NCBI GenBank assembly: GCA_009829735.1
Contig: CM020618.1
Location: forward strand, 34,758,894 to 34,822,893
DNA length: 64,000 nucleotides
Origin: Pyropia yezoensis
Lineage: Eukaryota; Rhodophyta; Bangiophyceae; Bangiales; Bangiaceae
Reading direction: 5' to 3'
A program made the translations under genes and the position numbers. The notes under the pieces are model-generated. The model had not been told where the DNA came from. It saw nothing but the letters and a program-made list of their open reading frames with translations, and searched no databases. Below, piece by piece: positions 29,009 through 40,246 of the stretch (position 1 is the stretch's first letter; each line of letters starts with the position of its first letter).

Positions 29009-31378
29009 TTAGGGGCGGGGCGTGTGGTGGTCCTGGCGGACGTGACGGCGGTTAGGGTGCGTCACAAGGAACAGGGGCGGCATGCACGGGTCCTTGTAAG
29101 TACCACGGGAGTTGACGACCGCGTCGGTCAGCACGTTGGAGGCCAACAGGCTGTCCCACGACTTGAATGAGACGCCATGCAGGTTGATGCCGCTAGCGAG
29201 AGGCAGCTCCGCGTTCAGTACGCAGTTGCGCACAGCAACGAGGACGACCACTGCGACCGAAAAGAGGTCATTGAGGAGCTTGTTCATGGTAGGGCTATGC
29301 GACAAGTCTTCCGCTGCAGGCACCACGACCGACGACCAAACATCCCCGGTAGCACGGTCCAGACGGTCCCGCAAAACAGCGGCGCTGCGACCGTGACCGC
29401 CACTGAGCCATGCAAGCGCGTCCGCTGACAAGCGCGCTGGCTGCTTGTAGGTTGACTGATGCTGCTGTGACATGCGGATAACCCGCGAGATACTGAAGAT
29501 CGGGAGAAAAAATGCGTGAGCTACTTGCCGAATGTCCAGGAACCCGACTTTGACGGCAAACAGGACGAAGTACGGAGAGCCACGCCTGTGGCTGGATGAC
29601 ATCGACGTCACCAGCAAGGAAGCCGTCGCCGCGCGGGCGTTAGGCAGCTCCTGAATGACTTCGGAAACGTCAGAATCGAGAGAGGCAATTGCCGTGTCAT
29701 TCGACAGCAGTCGCGCGTCGTGAAGCATCGTTCCAGGGCACGTAGCCGTGAAGAGCACCGATACGCTCTTCGACCGCGTCATAGTGCACAGCTCATGGCG
29801 ATAAATCAAGAGCAGCTTGAGTGATGAAGAACGCCGCCCTTGAGTCGCTTCCACTTCGTCTTCGCCAACCCCGAATTCGCCTTCTGCAGGGCTTCGCCGA
29901 TCGTACACAGCTCGTAGAGGCGGCACCTTGCTCAGCTTCTCAACGATGATGATAGTGGGCTGCTCTTTGAGCGCCTCCAGCGCCTCGCGGTGGATGGCGT
30001 CGACAGTGGTCGCCTTGGACGCGAGCATCTCTTCGATGAGGCCACAGAAGCTACCGAAATCATACCCGTCCGTGCAGTGCAGGCACCAGAGGATGCGCAA
30101 GTAAACAGGAAGGAGCACCGCCTCTGCTTGATGACGACCCCAGTCCACGAATTTGGTGTCCGTGCTGCTCCACGCACAGAGCTCGTTGAACGTCACGACG
30201 CACACCCGAGAGTTCTTCAGGGTCGAGACGACCTCGTTCCATCGAGGAAGATTAGCGGCCTCCGCGGCCTGGGCGTATCGATCGTTGTTGATGTCCGCCA
30301 CCGCCAAAGTCAGGTCCCGCACAAAGTGCGTCTTGCCCATGCCCGGGGACGAGGCCAGGTACCAGGCCACCCGAGAGGTGCTCAGCCTCGCCAGGGCAAC
30401 AAGCGTCTCCACCAACTCTGCGTCCCGCGCAATCAGCAAGCTTGCGTCTCGTTTAGGATGCGGCATCAGCAGTGAGCTTGGGGACCGCTGCTGACCTGTC
30501 TGTAGAAGGTGTCGTGCAGAACCCAACTTATGCGTGACTGGTGAGTGTGCGGCCACAGCATCCAGTACTTTGGCGTCCAGGTTAGACAGCGCGGCCGAGC
30601 AATCCTGCAGCGAGGTGTCCAATCCGCAAACGAAGTCGTAGACGGCCTGCAGGCCAGCCATGCGCTTGGTCTCCGCCGGACGGCAGCTGTACAGACAGTG
30701 CTCGGCACGCCTTATCGCGTCCATTAGCGAGCGCAGGGGCTCCTTCAAAGCCGCCTTCCACAGACGCACCACGCCAAGGGCACACCAAGCAGCTGACAAG
30801 TTGAGCGAGCAGTGCTCCACCAAAAACGTAGAGTCCCGTTCCGCGAACTGGAGGGAGCGCGAGATCATGGCGTGCCAGTACGCGGCGACACCACGGGGCT
30901 CCACCCAGTCGTCCAGATCAGCCCCTCCATCCTCCAAGGCTGCCTGCGCCACAGCGATCGAAGCACATAGCTGCCCCAGCAGCTGACTAGTATCTGACCA
31001 GAAGGCCACTACTGCAGGTTCTACAGGCCGAGGGGTGTACTCTTGAGAGGGCACTGGGCCGACCCCTCCCGACAGGACGCCCGTGCTCATGGACGGGGAG
31101 ATCACCCTAGCTTGCACAGGAAGTCGCGAGAGACGCCTTACGCAGCCCGCACGACGCTTGGGTGCTCGGAAAAAAGACGCGCGAGACACCACCGCAGCCT
31201 GGGACGGCCGGCAGGGAACCCCAGACGCCAGCGCGGAGTTGTGAGCCGCCAGCACAGGCGCCACCGCCAAGGCCATGACCACCCGAGACCCGCGACCTTG
31301 GCGCACATCTACGTCCATCCCAACGCCTCCACCACTCTTCAGCGCGTCAGAGTCCCATTGTGCCTGCGCACCCGCCAT
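29009..31378 (-). CDS. 789-aa P-loop ATPase of unknown function
   Basis: One long intronless frame from ATG 31378 to a stop at 29009, with far less repeat character than its surroundings. Residues 1-110 are basic and Ala-rich; 120-300 are helical. A Walker A motif lies at about 343-350 (SSPGMGKTHFVRDL), directly followed by a helix, then a hydrophobic strand IIIVEK at about 475-480 where Walker B is expected (Glu present, the usual Asp-Glu pair not clear) and a sensor-like VLFTATCPG at about 540-549. About 240 further residues have no match I know. The order resembles AAA+/STAND-like or Crinkler/RHS-type NTPases, but I cannot choose among them. No nuclease motif was identified. The C-terminal 20 residues enter GC-rich DNA and may be mis-ended. 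Confidence 0.65.
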   Translation of the reverse strand: MAGAQAQWDSDALKSGGGVGMDVDVRQGRGSRVVMALAVAPVLAAHNSALASGVPCRPSQAAVVSRASFFRAPKRRAGCVRRLSRLPVQARVISPSMSTGVLSGGVGPVPSQEYTPRPVEPAVVAFWSDTSQLLGQLCASIAVAQAALEDGGADLDDWVEPRGVAAYWHAMISRSLQFAERDSTFLVEHCSLNLSAAWCALGVVRLWKAALKEPLRSLMDAIRRAEHCLYSCRPAETKRMAGLQAVYDFVCGLDTSLQDCSAALSNLDAKVLDAVAAHSPVTHKLGSARHLLQTGQQRSPSSLLMPHPKRDASLLIARDAELVETLVALARLSTSRVAWYLASSPGMGKTHFVRDLTLAVADINNDRYAQAAEAANLPRWNEVVSTLKNSRVCVVTFNELCAWSSTDTKFVDWGRHQAEAVLLPVYLRILWCLHCTDGYDFGSFCGLIEEMLASKATTVDAIHREALEALKEQPTIIIVEKLSKVPPLRAVYDRRSPAEGEFGVGEDEVEATQGRRSSSLKLLLIYRHELCTMTRSKSVSVLFTATCPGTMLHDARLLSNDTAIASLDSDVSEVIQELPNARAATASLLVTSMSSSHRRGSPYFVLFAVKVGFLDIRQVAHAFFLPIFSISRVIRMSQQHQSTYKQPARLSADALAWLSGGHGRSAAVLRDRLDRATGDVWSSVVVPAAEDLSHSPTMNKLLNDLFSVAVVVLVAVRNCVLNAELPLASGINLHGVSFKSWDSLLASNVLTDAVVNSRGTYKDPCMPPLFLVTHPNRRHVRQDHHTPRP

Positions 31379-31648
31379 GGCAGCCAGATTGCAGAATGGA
31401 TGTCGACAGGCGAGAGCGCCAGCAGCGTCTCAACATCACAGAGCCCACCTTGGCTGTGCTATCCACGGTGGCGACGCAAGCAGGAGTGTGCCGTGGGACA
31501 GGCCGCAGCGGCGGTGGGGGCGCCACGACCCCCCGGGCGGCACAGAGCAGCTCACGGCGGCATTCGGACAGTAGGGACGCTGCGCCAGAGACGCCGCAAC
31601 CACTCGGGCGGCGCGGATCAGCCCCGCGGACCCGGCAGGAGCAGCAGG

Positions 31649-31733
31649 GCGCCGTAGGGCAGCCCGGGGCGGCTGCGTGGCGCCGTGGGGCAGCCCGGGG
31701 CGGCTGCGTGGCGCCGCGGGGCAGCTCGCTGCG
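31649..31733 (+). repeat. 31-bp tandem repeat, about 2.7 copies
   Basis: Units at 31649-31679 and 31680-31710 differ by one base (GTAGGGC versus GTGGGGC); a third partial unit follows from 31711. It lies about 270 bp upstream of the ATPase start. Confidence 0.8.
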
Positions 31734-32268
31734 CAGGCGGGAGCGGTAGGGCGCCACAGGGGGGCCCCAGTTGCGCTGCGCCGTCAAACGCAGGAACGCA
31801 GCGGACCAACCCCCCCCCCCCCCCGCCCCTGCCGTCGGTCGGCCGCCCGCCCTCCCGTCCAGCCGCGCACCCCCCCGCGCGTTCTACCGTGGAGGCGCTC
31901 TCGCGCCGCGCCGACCGGTCCTGTTGTACAAGAACAAGGGGGTGAGAGGACGGGGCGGGGGAGACGGGGGGGACGACGCCGACGCCCCAGACCAGCACGG
32001 CGCCTGCCGGCAATGCGGATGCCGGCAGTGGCGGCTAACCCCCGAGGGACCAGTCGGGGGCCAACAGCGCGGCTCAAAACGCAATCGACTCGAGGCCACG
32101 AACAGCTCGGAAGACAACGACCACGCAGCCGTCCCGCGCGGGGTGGCTCCAGATCCAGCACAAATGCCCGGACTGTGCGTTGGATGCGTGTCCGGGTGGC
32201 ACGCGGTGCGCTGGTGGGTCCGTCCCGACACCCCCCCCCACCACCCCGGTCCCCCATCGCCCTAAACG
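31734..32268. other. GC-rich spacer between divergent genes
   Basis: Lies between the ATPase gene (minus) and the elongase gene (plus), so it should contain both promoters. No TATA box or other clear element was seen, as is common in such GC-rich DNA. Open frames here look like compositional artefacts. Confidence 0.45.
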
Positions 32269-32418
32269 ATGGTGGAATCCATCGTCACTGCCGGTGCCAC
32301 CCCGACCGCCTCCTTCCTTCCCTGGTCGCCCTCTGCCTTTGTATGGCCGCCGCCGTCGGCGTCGTGGGCGGCCGCGCTGGCGCCCCTGCGGCAGTCCCTC
32401 ACGCCACCACGGCCGCCT

Positions 32419-32459
<41 letters not shown>

Positions 32460-33811
32460 CGCGGCGGGCGGCCCGCCCCTCTCCGACGGCCGCTGGATCC
32501 TTGTCGCGTGGGCGCTGTACGTGCCCGCCCTGGCGGTGGTGGCGACCTGCTGCGGGCGTCGCCGCGTGCGGCCGCCGCCTCGGCTGCCACCGGGCGCCGC
32601 GGCGGCTGCGGGCACCCCCCCCCCCCCTGCCGGCGGCGTGTCGGCCGCCGACGGGGTGGCGGCGGCGCACAACTTTGCGCTGGCTGCCGCGTCGGCCGTC
32701 CTGCTGGGCGGCATCGTCGTTGCCGCCGCCCGCCTGGTTGCCGACGGCCGCGGGGCGGCGTTGTGGTGTACCCCCCTTGGCGGCAGCCGCAGTGCCGGCG
32801 GTGGCGGCGGCGGCGGGGGGGTGGGGGGCACGGGGGCGGGGGGCGGCGGGGACCCCGCCCTCGCGGCGGTGCGGTACTGGCTGTACCTCTTTTACGTGTC
32901 CAAGTACTGGGAGCTGGGCGACACGTTTGTGCTGCTCGCCCGCGGCAAGCCCCTCACCCTCCTGCACGTGTGGCACCACATGAGCGTCATGGTGGAGACG
33001 TGGGCGTGGCTCCAGTTTGACATGACCCTCGGCGCCGTTGGCATGGCCGTCAATGCGGGCGTGCACGTGCTGATGTATGCCTACTTTGGGGCGTCGGTAC
33101 GTTTTTTTGGGGGGGGCGGGGGGGCGGCGGCGTGCGTGGCCTCACCGTTGCGTTGCCGACGCCGCGGCGCATGGGTGGGTGGAAAGGTTGGGGAACTCGC
33201 TGGTCGGGGGGACTCCCGCTCCTGGCCGCACGGGTGTGTTCCCGCGCCACCTCCTGCCCATTGCTTGGCTGACGCCGCATCGCCCGCAGCTCTTGTCCAC
33301 CACTCTCGCTTGCCTACCCGTCCTACTCTCTTGCTGTGCCCCTCCCTTCCCTCCCCTCTCCGCCAACGTCTTTCCCCCCCCGCTTTTCCTTCCTCCTATC
33401 TCTGCTCCTGTCACCCTCCCCGCCGGCTCTTCCCCCTCCCCTTGCCCCCATTCTCCCCCCCCTCTCCTTGCCCCCATGCTCCCCCCCCTTCCCTTGCCCC
33501 TCTTCTGACTCCCTCTTCCCTACCCCCCCCTTCCCCCCCGACAGATTCTGGGCCACCGCCTCCCCTTCCGGCGCCTCATCACGCGCACCCAGATTGTCCA
33601 GTTTGTGGTGTCCTTTGCGCTGGCGGCGCCAATGGTGGCCACCCACCTCTGGTCGGCGGGGGGCTGTGCGGGGATGCCCGCGCTGGCGGTGTCGGCATTT
33701 TGCAACGCCAGCTACCTTGCCCTCTTCCTCCGCTTTTACCGTAATGCCTACCGGGGGGGGGGAGGGGGGGTTAGGGGTGCACGTGCTTCCGGGGGAGTCA
33801 AGGCCGAGTGA
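32269..33811 (+). CDS. ELO-family very-long-chain fatty acid elongase (two exons)
   Basis: Exon 1 is 32269-33096 and exon 2 is 33545-33811, joined in phase 0 to give 364 aa. ELO hallmarks run across the junction: KYWELGDTFVLLARGKPLTL, the histidine box HVWHH (residues 233-237), NAGVHVLMYAYF, then LITRTQIVQFVVSF in exon 2 and a final RFYRNAY. These enzymes condense malonyl-CoA with acyl-CoA in the ER membrane to lengthen fatty acids by two carbons. Several hydrophobic segments fit the multi-pass topology. Poly-Ala (near residue 50) and a Gly-rich loop (near 185-200) enlarge it beyond the usual 270-320 aa. The start at 32269 is the first ATG in frame. Substrate (saturated or polyunsaturated) cannot be told from sequence alone. 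Confidence 0.88.
33097..33544 (+). other. Spliceosomal intron of the elongase gene
   Basis: 448 bp, beginning GTACGT and ending CCGACAG after an extreme C/T-rich tract. Removing it joins YAYFGAS to ILGHRLPF, restoring the conserved ELO block without a frame change. A G run follows the donor. Confidence 0.85.
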
Positions 33812-34210
33812 GGATGGAGGGCGGGAGGCGGCAGAGGGTGGGACGGAAGGGACGGGGGGCCAGGGGGGGTGGGAGGCGTGGGGAGGGGGCGACGGTGAGG
33901 CCCCCACGGAGACCGTTTTCGTTTTCCCCCACTTGCAAAGAGCTGCCGCACCCCGCACAGCGACGGGGGGGCGTGTGGAGAGGGCTGACGGCCGCCAAGG
34001 GGATGCCTGCTGACCGGGGCGGGCGCGTTTGCTCGGGAGGGTGGGAGGCGCCTCGCCTCTCCCTTGCCCGCCGCTGTCCGCTGTGGGATGGTGGCACCGC
34101 CGCCGACGTGCGCCATTGACCGCTGTGCCCAGCCCCCCCAGACCAATCCCTTTGCCCGACTCCTCTTTCCTTCCCTCCACCCTCCCCCTGCCCTGGCACG
34201 CCGCCCCCCC
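33812..34210. other. GC-rich spacer between convergent genes
   Basis: Lies between the 3' ends of the elongase (plus) and the small membrane protein (minus). Nothing else was recognised. Confidence 0.5.
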
Positions 34211-34822
34211 TCACCGCAATACCTTGACCAACACCACCGCCGCCGCCACCGGAGGCAGCGCAACGGCCGCCACCAGCAGCAGCAGCAGGGACACAAGGAG
34301 GAGGGTCTCCCACCCATCCCCCCCCCAGCTGGTGTCCTCAGCAGGGTGGCATTTCCATCCCCACTCCCACCACCACAACCAGGCGGCGATAGACAGCACT
34401 GCCAAGCCGACCACCGTTGCCATAGTGCCGGCGCCTACACCCGCAGCGTAGAGGACCCACAGGGCGACGACGGCGGCCCAGCCACGGGCGCCGCCACTGC
34501 ACCCGCCACCATCTCCGTCGGAGGGGAAGCGGGGGTGGAGGAAGGAGGAACCACCGACGCGGCCGCCGCTGCCCCCGCGGTGCGGGCCGCCACCCCCCCC
34601 CGCCACCACCCCACCACCCCCACCCGCAGCCGTGACAGCTGACGCTCCGCCGCCACCGCCACCGCTGGCCGTCGAGGCCAGTCCACCGGCCACGGGGGCC
34701 GATGCTGGCAGGCCCGAGCCGCTGCCGCCGGGGTGGCCGCGGGGGGGGATCCCGCCCGAACCGGCGGTCGAGTGAGCACATTCCCAGCAGAGGTGGGCGG
34801 GAGGGGCGGCGAGCGTCGCCAT
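34211..34822 (-). CDS. Small predicted membrane protein, unknown function
   Basis: 203 aa if translation starts at ATG 34822 (MATLAAPPAHLCWECAHSTA). The frame stays open to 35356, but that extension is Pro/Arg-rich and unlike protein. Residues 1-110 include a Gly-rich tract. The C-terminal 90 residues hold two or three hydrophobic segments: AAVVALWVLYAAGVGAGTM, MATVVGLAVLSIAAWLWWWE, and TLLLVSLLLLLVAAVALPPV running to the C-terminus. A CxxC pair sits at about residues 12-15. No family recognised. It converges with the elongase gene; a relation is not implied. Confidence 0.45.
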   Translation of the reverse strand: MATLAAPPAHLCWECAHSTAGSGGIPPRGHPGGSGSGLPASAPVAGGLASTASGGGGGGASAVTAAGGGGGVVAGGGGGPHRGGSGGRVGGSSFLHPRFPSDGDGGGCSGGARGWAAVVALWVLYAAGVGAGTMATVVGLAVLSIAAWLWWWEWGWKCHPAEDTSWGGDGWETLLLVSLLLLLVAAVALPPVAAAVVLVKVLR

Positions 34823-37800
34823 GGTGACAGCTGCGACCCGACGTCTTTCCCCCGCCCGACCACGCAAGTCACCGGCCTGGGCATCACCCCTGTGCAAGCG
34901 GCGAGGGGCCGTCGTCATCCACGCCACAGGAGCGGCGGCAAAGGCCATGCGGGCTTGGTCGTATACACGCCCCCGCCCCGAGGGTAAGGTGGGGGGGACA
35001 CGGAGGAAGAGGGGTGGGAGCTGGGGTGGACAAGGAGCGTGGTCGACGGGAGCGAGAGAGTGCGAGGTTGGCGGCCTCGCTCGCCTGGTTGGCGGTCTCG
35101 TCGCACTTGGTATGCCGGCAGGTGGTGGCCGCGAGAAAAACGGGTCCAGCACGACGGGCGGGCCTATGGTGGCCAGCGCGGGCCACAAGGTGCAACGAGC
35201 ACCGCAGCTTCGCGAATCTGGACGCCATGGTGCTGTGCGTTGCAGGAAAACGGCCATCTGAGCTTTCTGTTGTCGGTTCTCTGGCACTGCCCTTGGCCAA
35301 TCAAGATCACCATGAAAAGAGGGCTTCGAAGCTCTATGTAGGTCAGCTGTTGTCAAGCGTAAAATACGACAGTCGATCCTAGTTCAGTAGTGCGTAAATT
35401 GAACGATCAGCCCGATCATATCAGCACGCCGTAGGCTGCGAGCAAGCGACTGCCAGATGTTCGCCCATATGACGTACACTTCCTCACTTCATCACATCTG
35501 GCCAGCATACTCGGAACAGCGCTGTGAGTGGCGAGCCGCTGAACGTAGCTTTAGGCAATATAGTCGCAATCGAGCTCAATGCACTGATATAGATGCAAAC
35601 GTGGAACGGAGATATTGCGAAATGGCAGTCTCGCTCGACATTTAACATTTAGCCTATACGTTTCCCAGCAGAGTGCGCGGACGCGTACCAGGCACTTCAA
35701 AGATTTCTTAGAGCATCTGCATAATACGCTATGGTCCATCCAGGCGTTTTACAGTTGACTGTTTGCTTCTCAAACTTTCCTGTCGCACGAACAACACAGA
35801 AATAAAGTATCTCGCAATACATGCGAGCAATTCATGTTGTATGAATACAAGTTGCAACGTACGTAGATAGTGAGTATAGGGCGAAACAAAAGGATAAATT
35901 TTTGTTTCCCGTTCTTGATGTTGATCTTGCGCTTGTGATGCCATTTCGTGACGCTCGTAGTCGGCGGAAAGAATTCTTATCGGCCGTATCTAATGCCAAA
36001 TGGGGTGAACCTACTTCGCACAACGTTCAAGACGGATGTTGGATGTACCTGAAACTTGGCATCTTGCCCCAGAGCACGTTGCGCTTGTTCCTTCAGCGCA
36101 GTAAACGCGAGCGAGCACACTGCCGATCAGACCGTAAGGGGTGTTTCGGATGACGAGACAAGTGTGCTGTGGATGTCTTGTAGGTACTGCTAATTGATAC
36201 TTTGTCGCAATTGATTTCACTGCCGTGGCCACCTCTAGGACCTATATGATCAAGCGAGCAACGGAAGAGCGGGTAGCCAGCTCAGACGTGCCCTCTAGTA
36301 ATTTCAGGATCCGTTGAACTTAACTGGGTTCTGGTTGAACTTCGAACGGCGCTTCAGCAGCTGTCGACGCCCGTAGAATACAATGCGCGCTCCGTTTTTG
36401 CCCGGTCACTGGCACCAGCCCTTGCACGGGCCAATTGCACCTTCTTGACAATTATGCCTCACTGTGAGCCTGCCATGCCGATGCCCGCCAAGAACAATCG
36501 TTCAAGGACACGACGTCAGCCAAAATTGCAAAAAATGCGCTCTCTTCAATTGATAGCAAACCGCAGACATCTACATGACCCTACGAAATCGGTACCATTT
36601 TGCTGTTCGATTCGCACCGCCACCTTTTCATATTCTATTAGCGTGATGCACCAGGAAGCGTCCGTTGGGCCGGCTGATGCCCACTTGCTGGAGAGAATGC
36701 CCTTGTCGATCTCACAACTCGAGGAAACTTACGTTGAAAAGCTTGTGTTAATAATCCCTCAAAAGAATCGGAAAGTGATGCACTCCCAGATTTGGTGACG
36801 CGGTATCCTAGACCCTCCCTGGCGGTCCGTTTGAAGATTAAACTTCATGTTTGAGTACGGATGGGCACTGTTGGGTAAAAAAATAGTGCGAAATTTGTGA
36901 CAAGTCGACTTTTATATTTATACGTGTGGCACAGATCTTTGTGTCAGAGTTGATCTCCTAGATGTCTAGAGACGCTTTCTGTTATTCATGTCCATAATGT
37001 ATTGGCAGGGGCTCTTGTCTTATCTATTATTCGAAGGTAAACGTGTTCGCTCTTGCTTCATCGTGTCTCCTGATGAGTCGCAAAGCCGAGTTCATTGTCC
37101 GTCTGCGGCACGAAAGTTCCGCCATTGGCGCATCTCCCAGGTACGTCACACGACCGGAAGACGTTTTGTGGAGGTCCATGTGCAATGTTGTATTGCAGGT
37201 TGTGGCAGTCTCGCGTGCCGCCAGTTCCGCATTAACCGCGTTCGGAAACCACCGCGCATATCGTGTCCCAGAATGCACTGGACTGGTACAAAGCACCAAG
37301 TGGTCTCAGAGCGCGCTGCAAAGGCGACTGCCAGTTTGCCATTCATGAAGCATGATGACGCACGTGGATATCGTGCTTATCGGAGTTCCAATCACAAAGG
37401 CGGGCCGATGACGCTCCATACAATCAGGCGAGGTCATCCAGTTTTTGTTGCGGCCTGCCAGTGCTTCTTGCTTGTGCTTCCGACAATCTCAGAGTACTGG
37501 TCGATCGATCGTATGACTAGTTAATACAATCAAGAGGCTCGTCATGCAAAGTGTGCTGAGTCAGTGTCTTAGCATGCGTAGGCACATGGCGCACACGTTG
37601 TGCTCAATCGTCATATTCTTTTTTGAGTTGAGTGTATCACAGCCTCTTTCAGATGCAATATGCGCTCTGCGCCTTCGCATTGGCATTTATAATTGGGGAC
37701 CAGCCCCGTGATCGGGTTGACCACAGACTGCACTGAGCACCGGGATGGCCACTTTGTAGAATGGCACTGCAGCGCTCTCCCAAAGCAACAAGATGTCAGT

Positions 37801-38170
37801 CCCAAATAGAGAAAGCTGCTGGCAATCGCGACATCGCACGAAACCAAAATATTGCGATGTGGTGTGATCGTTCCATCCGGTGTGCTAAGCTGCACAAGCT
37901 GCCAACGAGCCACCAATAATGGACAAGGTCCCAATACGTACCGTGCCCACACCGCAACAGAGAACACACTACTCCCAATAATGATATGGCATTCAAACTA
38001 AGATACTGTCAGGTGCGGTGATGGGCTAAATAGGAGCAGCATCCCACGACGTGCCAGTACTAATGGCCCGGTACCCTGCCTTGCAATTGAATAGGTACCT
38101 GCTCTCTCAGCGAAAACCGTAATTTTGAACGAATCGTTTATCAGTGGCCGCACTACTGAGCTTTGGTCTA
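34823..38170. other. GC-rich to AT-rich transition and long gene-free DNA
   Basis: 34823-35330 continues the GC-rich island; from about 35340 the DNA is AT-richer with frequent stops. Frames of up to about 180 codons (for example 36988-37524) have no protein-like composition. I saw no RNA gene. Confidence 0.5.
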
Positions 38171-38206
38171 CGTAGATCTACAAAGAGATCCAGGAGTAGA
38201 TCTACG
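38171..38206. repeat. Hairpin: 11-bp perfect inverted repeat
   Basis: CGTAGATCTAC (38171-38181) and GTAGATCTACG (38196-38206) are perfect complements around a 14-base loop; each arm contains the palindrome GTAGATCTAC. Function unknown. Confidence 0.8.
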
Positions 38207-39410
38207 CAAGCCTGTTGTGAGATTCTATTTCATGAGCTAAGAGCGCCTCTATTGGTGAGCCAAAATTGTCATGGAAAACGCCTTATACTCTGCACGTCCA
38301 TGACGGCATGTCTATCTATCAGTCAACTGCTCAGCACGTTTCCATCTTGACCGAAGACCAATTCAAGTCGCTGTTGTGACACGAGGAGTCGCTGATCTAG
38401 CGGTAATGTCTGCTGCATCCCCCCGCCTCCCGTTGCACCTTGGTTTTGGCAATGTGGCGCCTGAGGATAGAACCCTTATTCTCTGGCTCGGAACATTTTT
38501 GAGTTAGACCCATCATTGGACTCGGGACATGGCACGTGGGGGCGGATTTCTCGGTTTGACATTTGTACACCAAGATTTACTTTAGCTTTTATCCCAGCTC
38601 GACCATGCTCGAAAACTATGAGTGTTCTATCGTACGGCGCCACATATAAAGTGAGCCATCTTGACAAGCCTGATCAAGGGCATCTCGCCAAGGGTACTCC
38701 ATTTGTATCAAAAACGCTTATCTAACGTACCATTAGCGAAAATGTAGATATATCACAGATAGACATGGCCTCTCTCCCAGTTTGTCAAAGGTATCTGCGG
38801 TACCCATTTCATTGTTTCGCATGGGTGCAAAACTTTACTTTCAATCTATATTTAGTCAGAGAAACAGCTGAGCACGAAGTGGATTTTTGGGTCCGCTCCG
38901 CGCTAAAATACATTATTCAAAGCGCTTTCTCGCTCAGTTAGACTGGCATATGACGGACAACTGGCTTTGATACCACGAAGGATCATGAAGCACCGACAAT
39001 ACACCCGAGGCAGAACGTGTCTGCGAAAGAGGACCTCCTGGTGCATTTGGTAGTGTATGACGCGAATATCCTCTCTCAGCGAGCCTCACCGCAGGCGCCC
39101 ATCTACGTATCTCTCTCACGTCTCTTGTTGTTTCGTGGGTATTAATGCGATCTTTACACCAATGAGAAGCGTTTTTCTGACACCATATCTACCTTTCGTC
39201 AGCACGGATAAAACCTGCAGACTCCCAATACACATAGATTCAGATGAGGCATACCTAAACGAGGCTAATACTCATACCCAGGGCTGGAACGAAGCTTCAA
39301 TACCATACAGGTTGTCAAAAACGATACCTACCCTTGATCAGGCCTGCTTCCTGAGATGCACTCTGCTCAACATTTGCTTTGCGAAGAGATAGCGTTCTTC
39401 ATGTCCATTT
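38207..39410. other. AT-richer gene-free DNA
   Basis: No recognised gene or repeat. CTACCCTTGATCAGGCCTG occurs at 39328-39346 and also at about 22521-22539, so some of this DNA is repeated elsewhere in the window. Confidence 0.45.
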
Positions 39411-39440
39411 ATATCTAGATATCTATAGATATCTAGATAT
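39411..39440. repeat. 30-bp perfect palindrome of ATATCTAGAT units
   Basis: The 30 bases are identical to their reverse complement, made of repeated ATAT-CTAG-ATAT blocks centred on CTATAG. It could extrude a cruciform or be a decayed microsatellite. Confidence 0.9.
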
Positions 39441-40246
39441 CTATTGATGACGTCTTCGAGCACCTGTGGACATGGGTGCCATGGAAATGATTGGAAGTGT
39501 AACTATGGAGATTGAGCGCACCGATAGAGCTCTAACCGTTCGGCCAGGTCTAACCGTGTATTTATTCACACAGGCCTGGGCATGAGACGCAGGCCTACGC
39601 GTAGAGGCATGTGCGTAGGCCTGCGCAGTGGGGAGGGGTTTTCTGCCTTTGCACCGTGGGGACCAGGGCATCCGCAAACTCCTGTGGGCGACGGCCGGTG
39701 CGGAAGCGAGGTGTGCCAGGCCCCTCGGCCGCCGCGGCACCCGCCGGAGGCTCTGTAGCGCCAACACCCACGGTGGTCATGATATGGGAGCCGGCCGCCC
39801 ATGGTGAGATCCCTGGAGCGACGGCGACAAGCTGCATCACCCACTGCTGCTGCCGCTGCCACCACCGCTGCCGCTGAAGCTGTCACCACTGCCGCCGCTG
39901 CCGTTACTGCCCCCGCCGCCGCCGTGGCCGCCGCAACCACCGCCACCGCCGACGTCATCAGCGGCACGGTCCTTCCTGCCGGGGCGGAGCACACATGACG
40001 CTACGACGGAGCAGGTGGTAGCCAGCTGCGCTCTCAGGCCACGCACGCATGGCAACGGCGGCTGGAGGGGTGAGAAGAGGACGGGGGGAGGGGGGGGGGG
40101 GAAGCGCCGCTGCCATGGAAGCCACGCCCACGTGGGCGGCCGAGAGGCTGCCCGAGCGCGAGGCCGCAGACGGGGCGCGGAAGGGAAGAGAAACCACGCG
40201 AGTACAGGTCGCATGAGTGCGCTTTAGCGATGCCTTCCTGCCTCTC
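39441..40246. other. Start of GC-rich island; no firm gene
   Basis: A (GCCGCT)n-like tract fills 39840-39960. The minus frame 39595-39840 has a fairly natural residue mix but no ATG-defined gene or motif; it could be an exon. The RPC10 gene ends at 40247. Confidence 0.35.

Noticed and set aside
31677..33020. 447-aa plus frame over the elongase 5' region
   Set aside because: Different frame from the ELO motifs; a by-product of GC-rich DNA.
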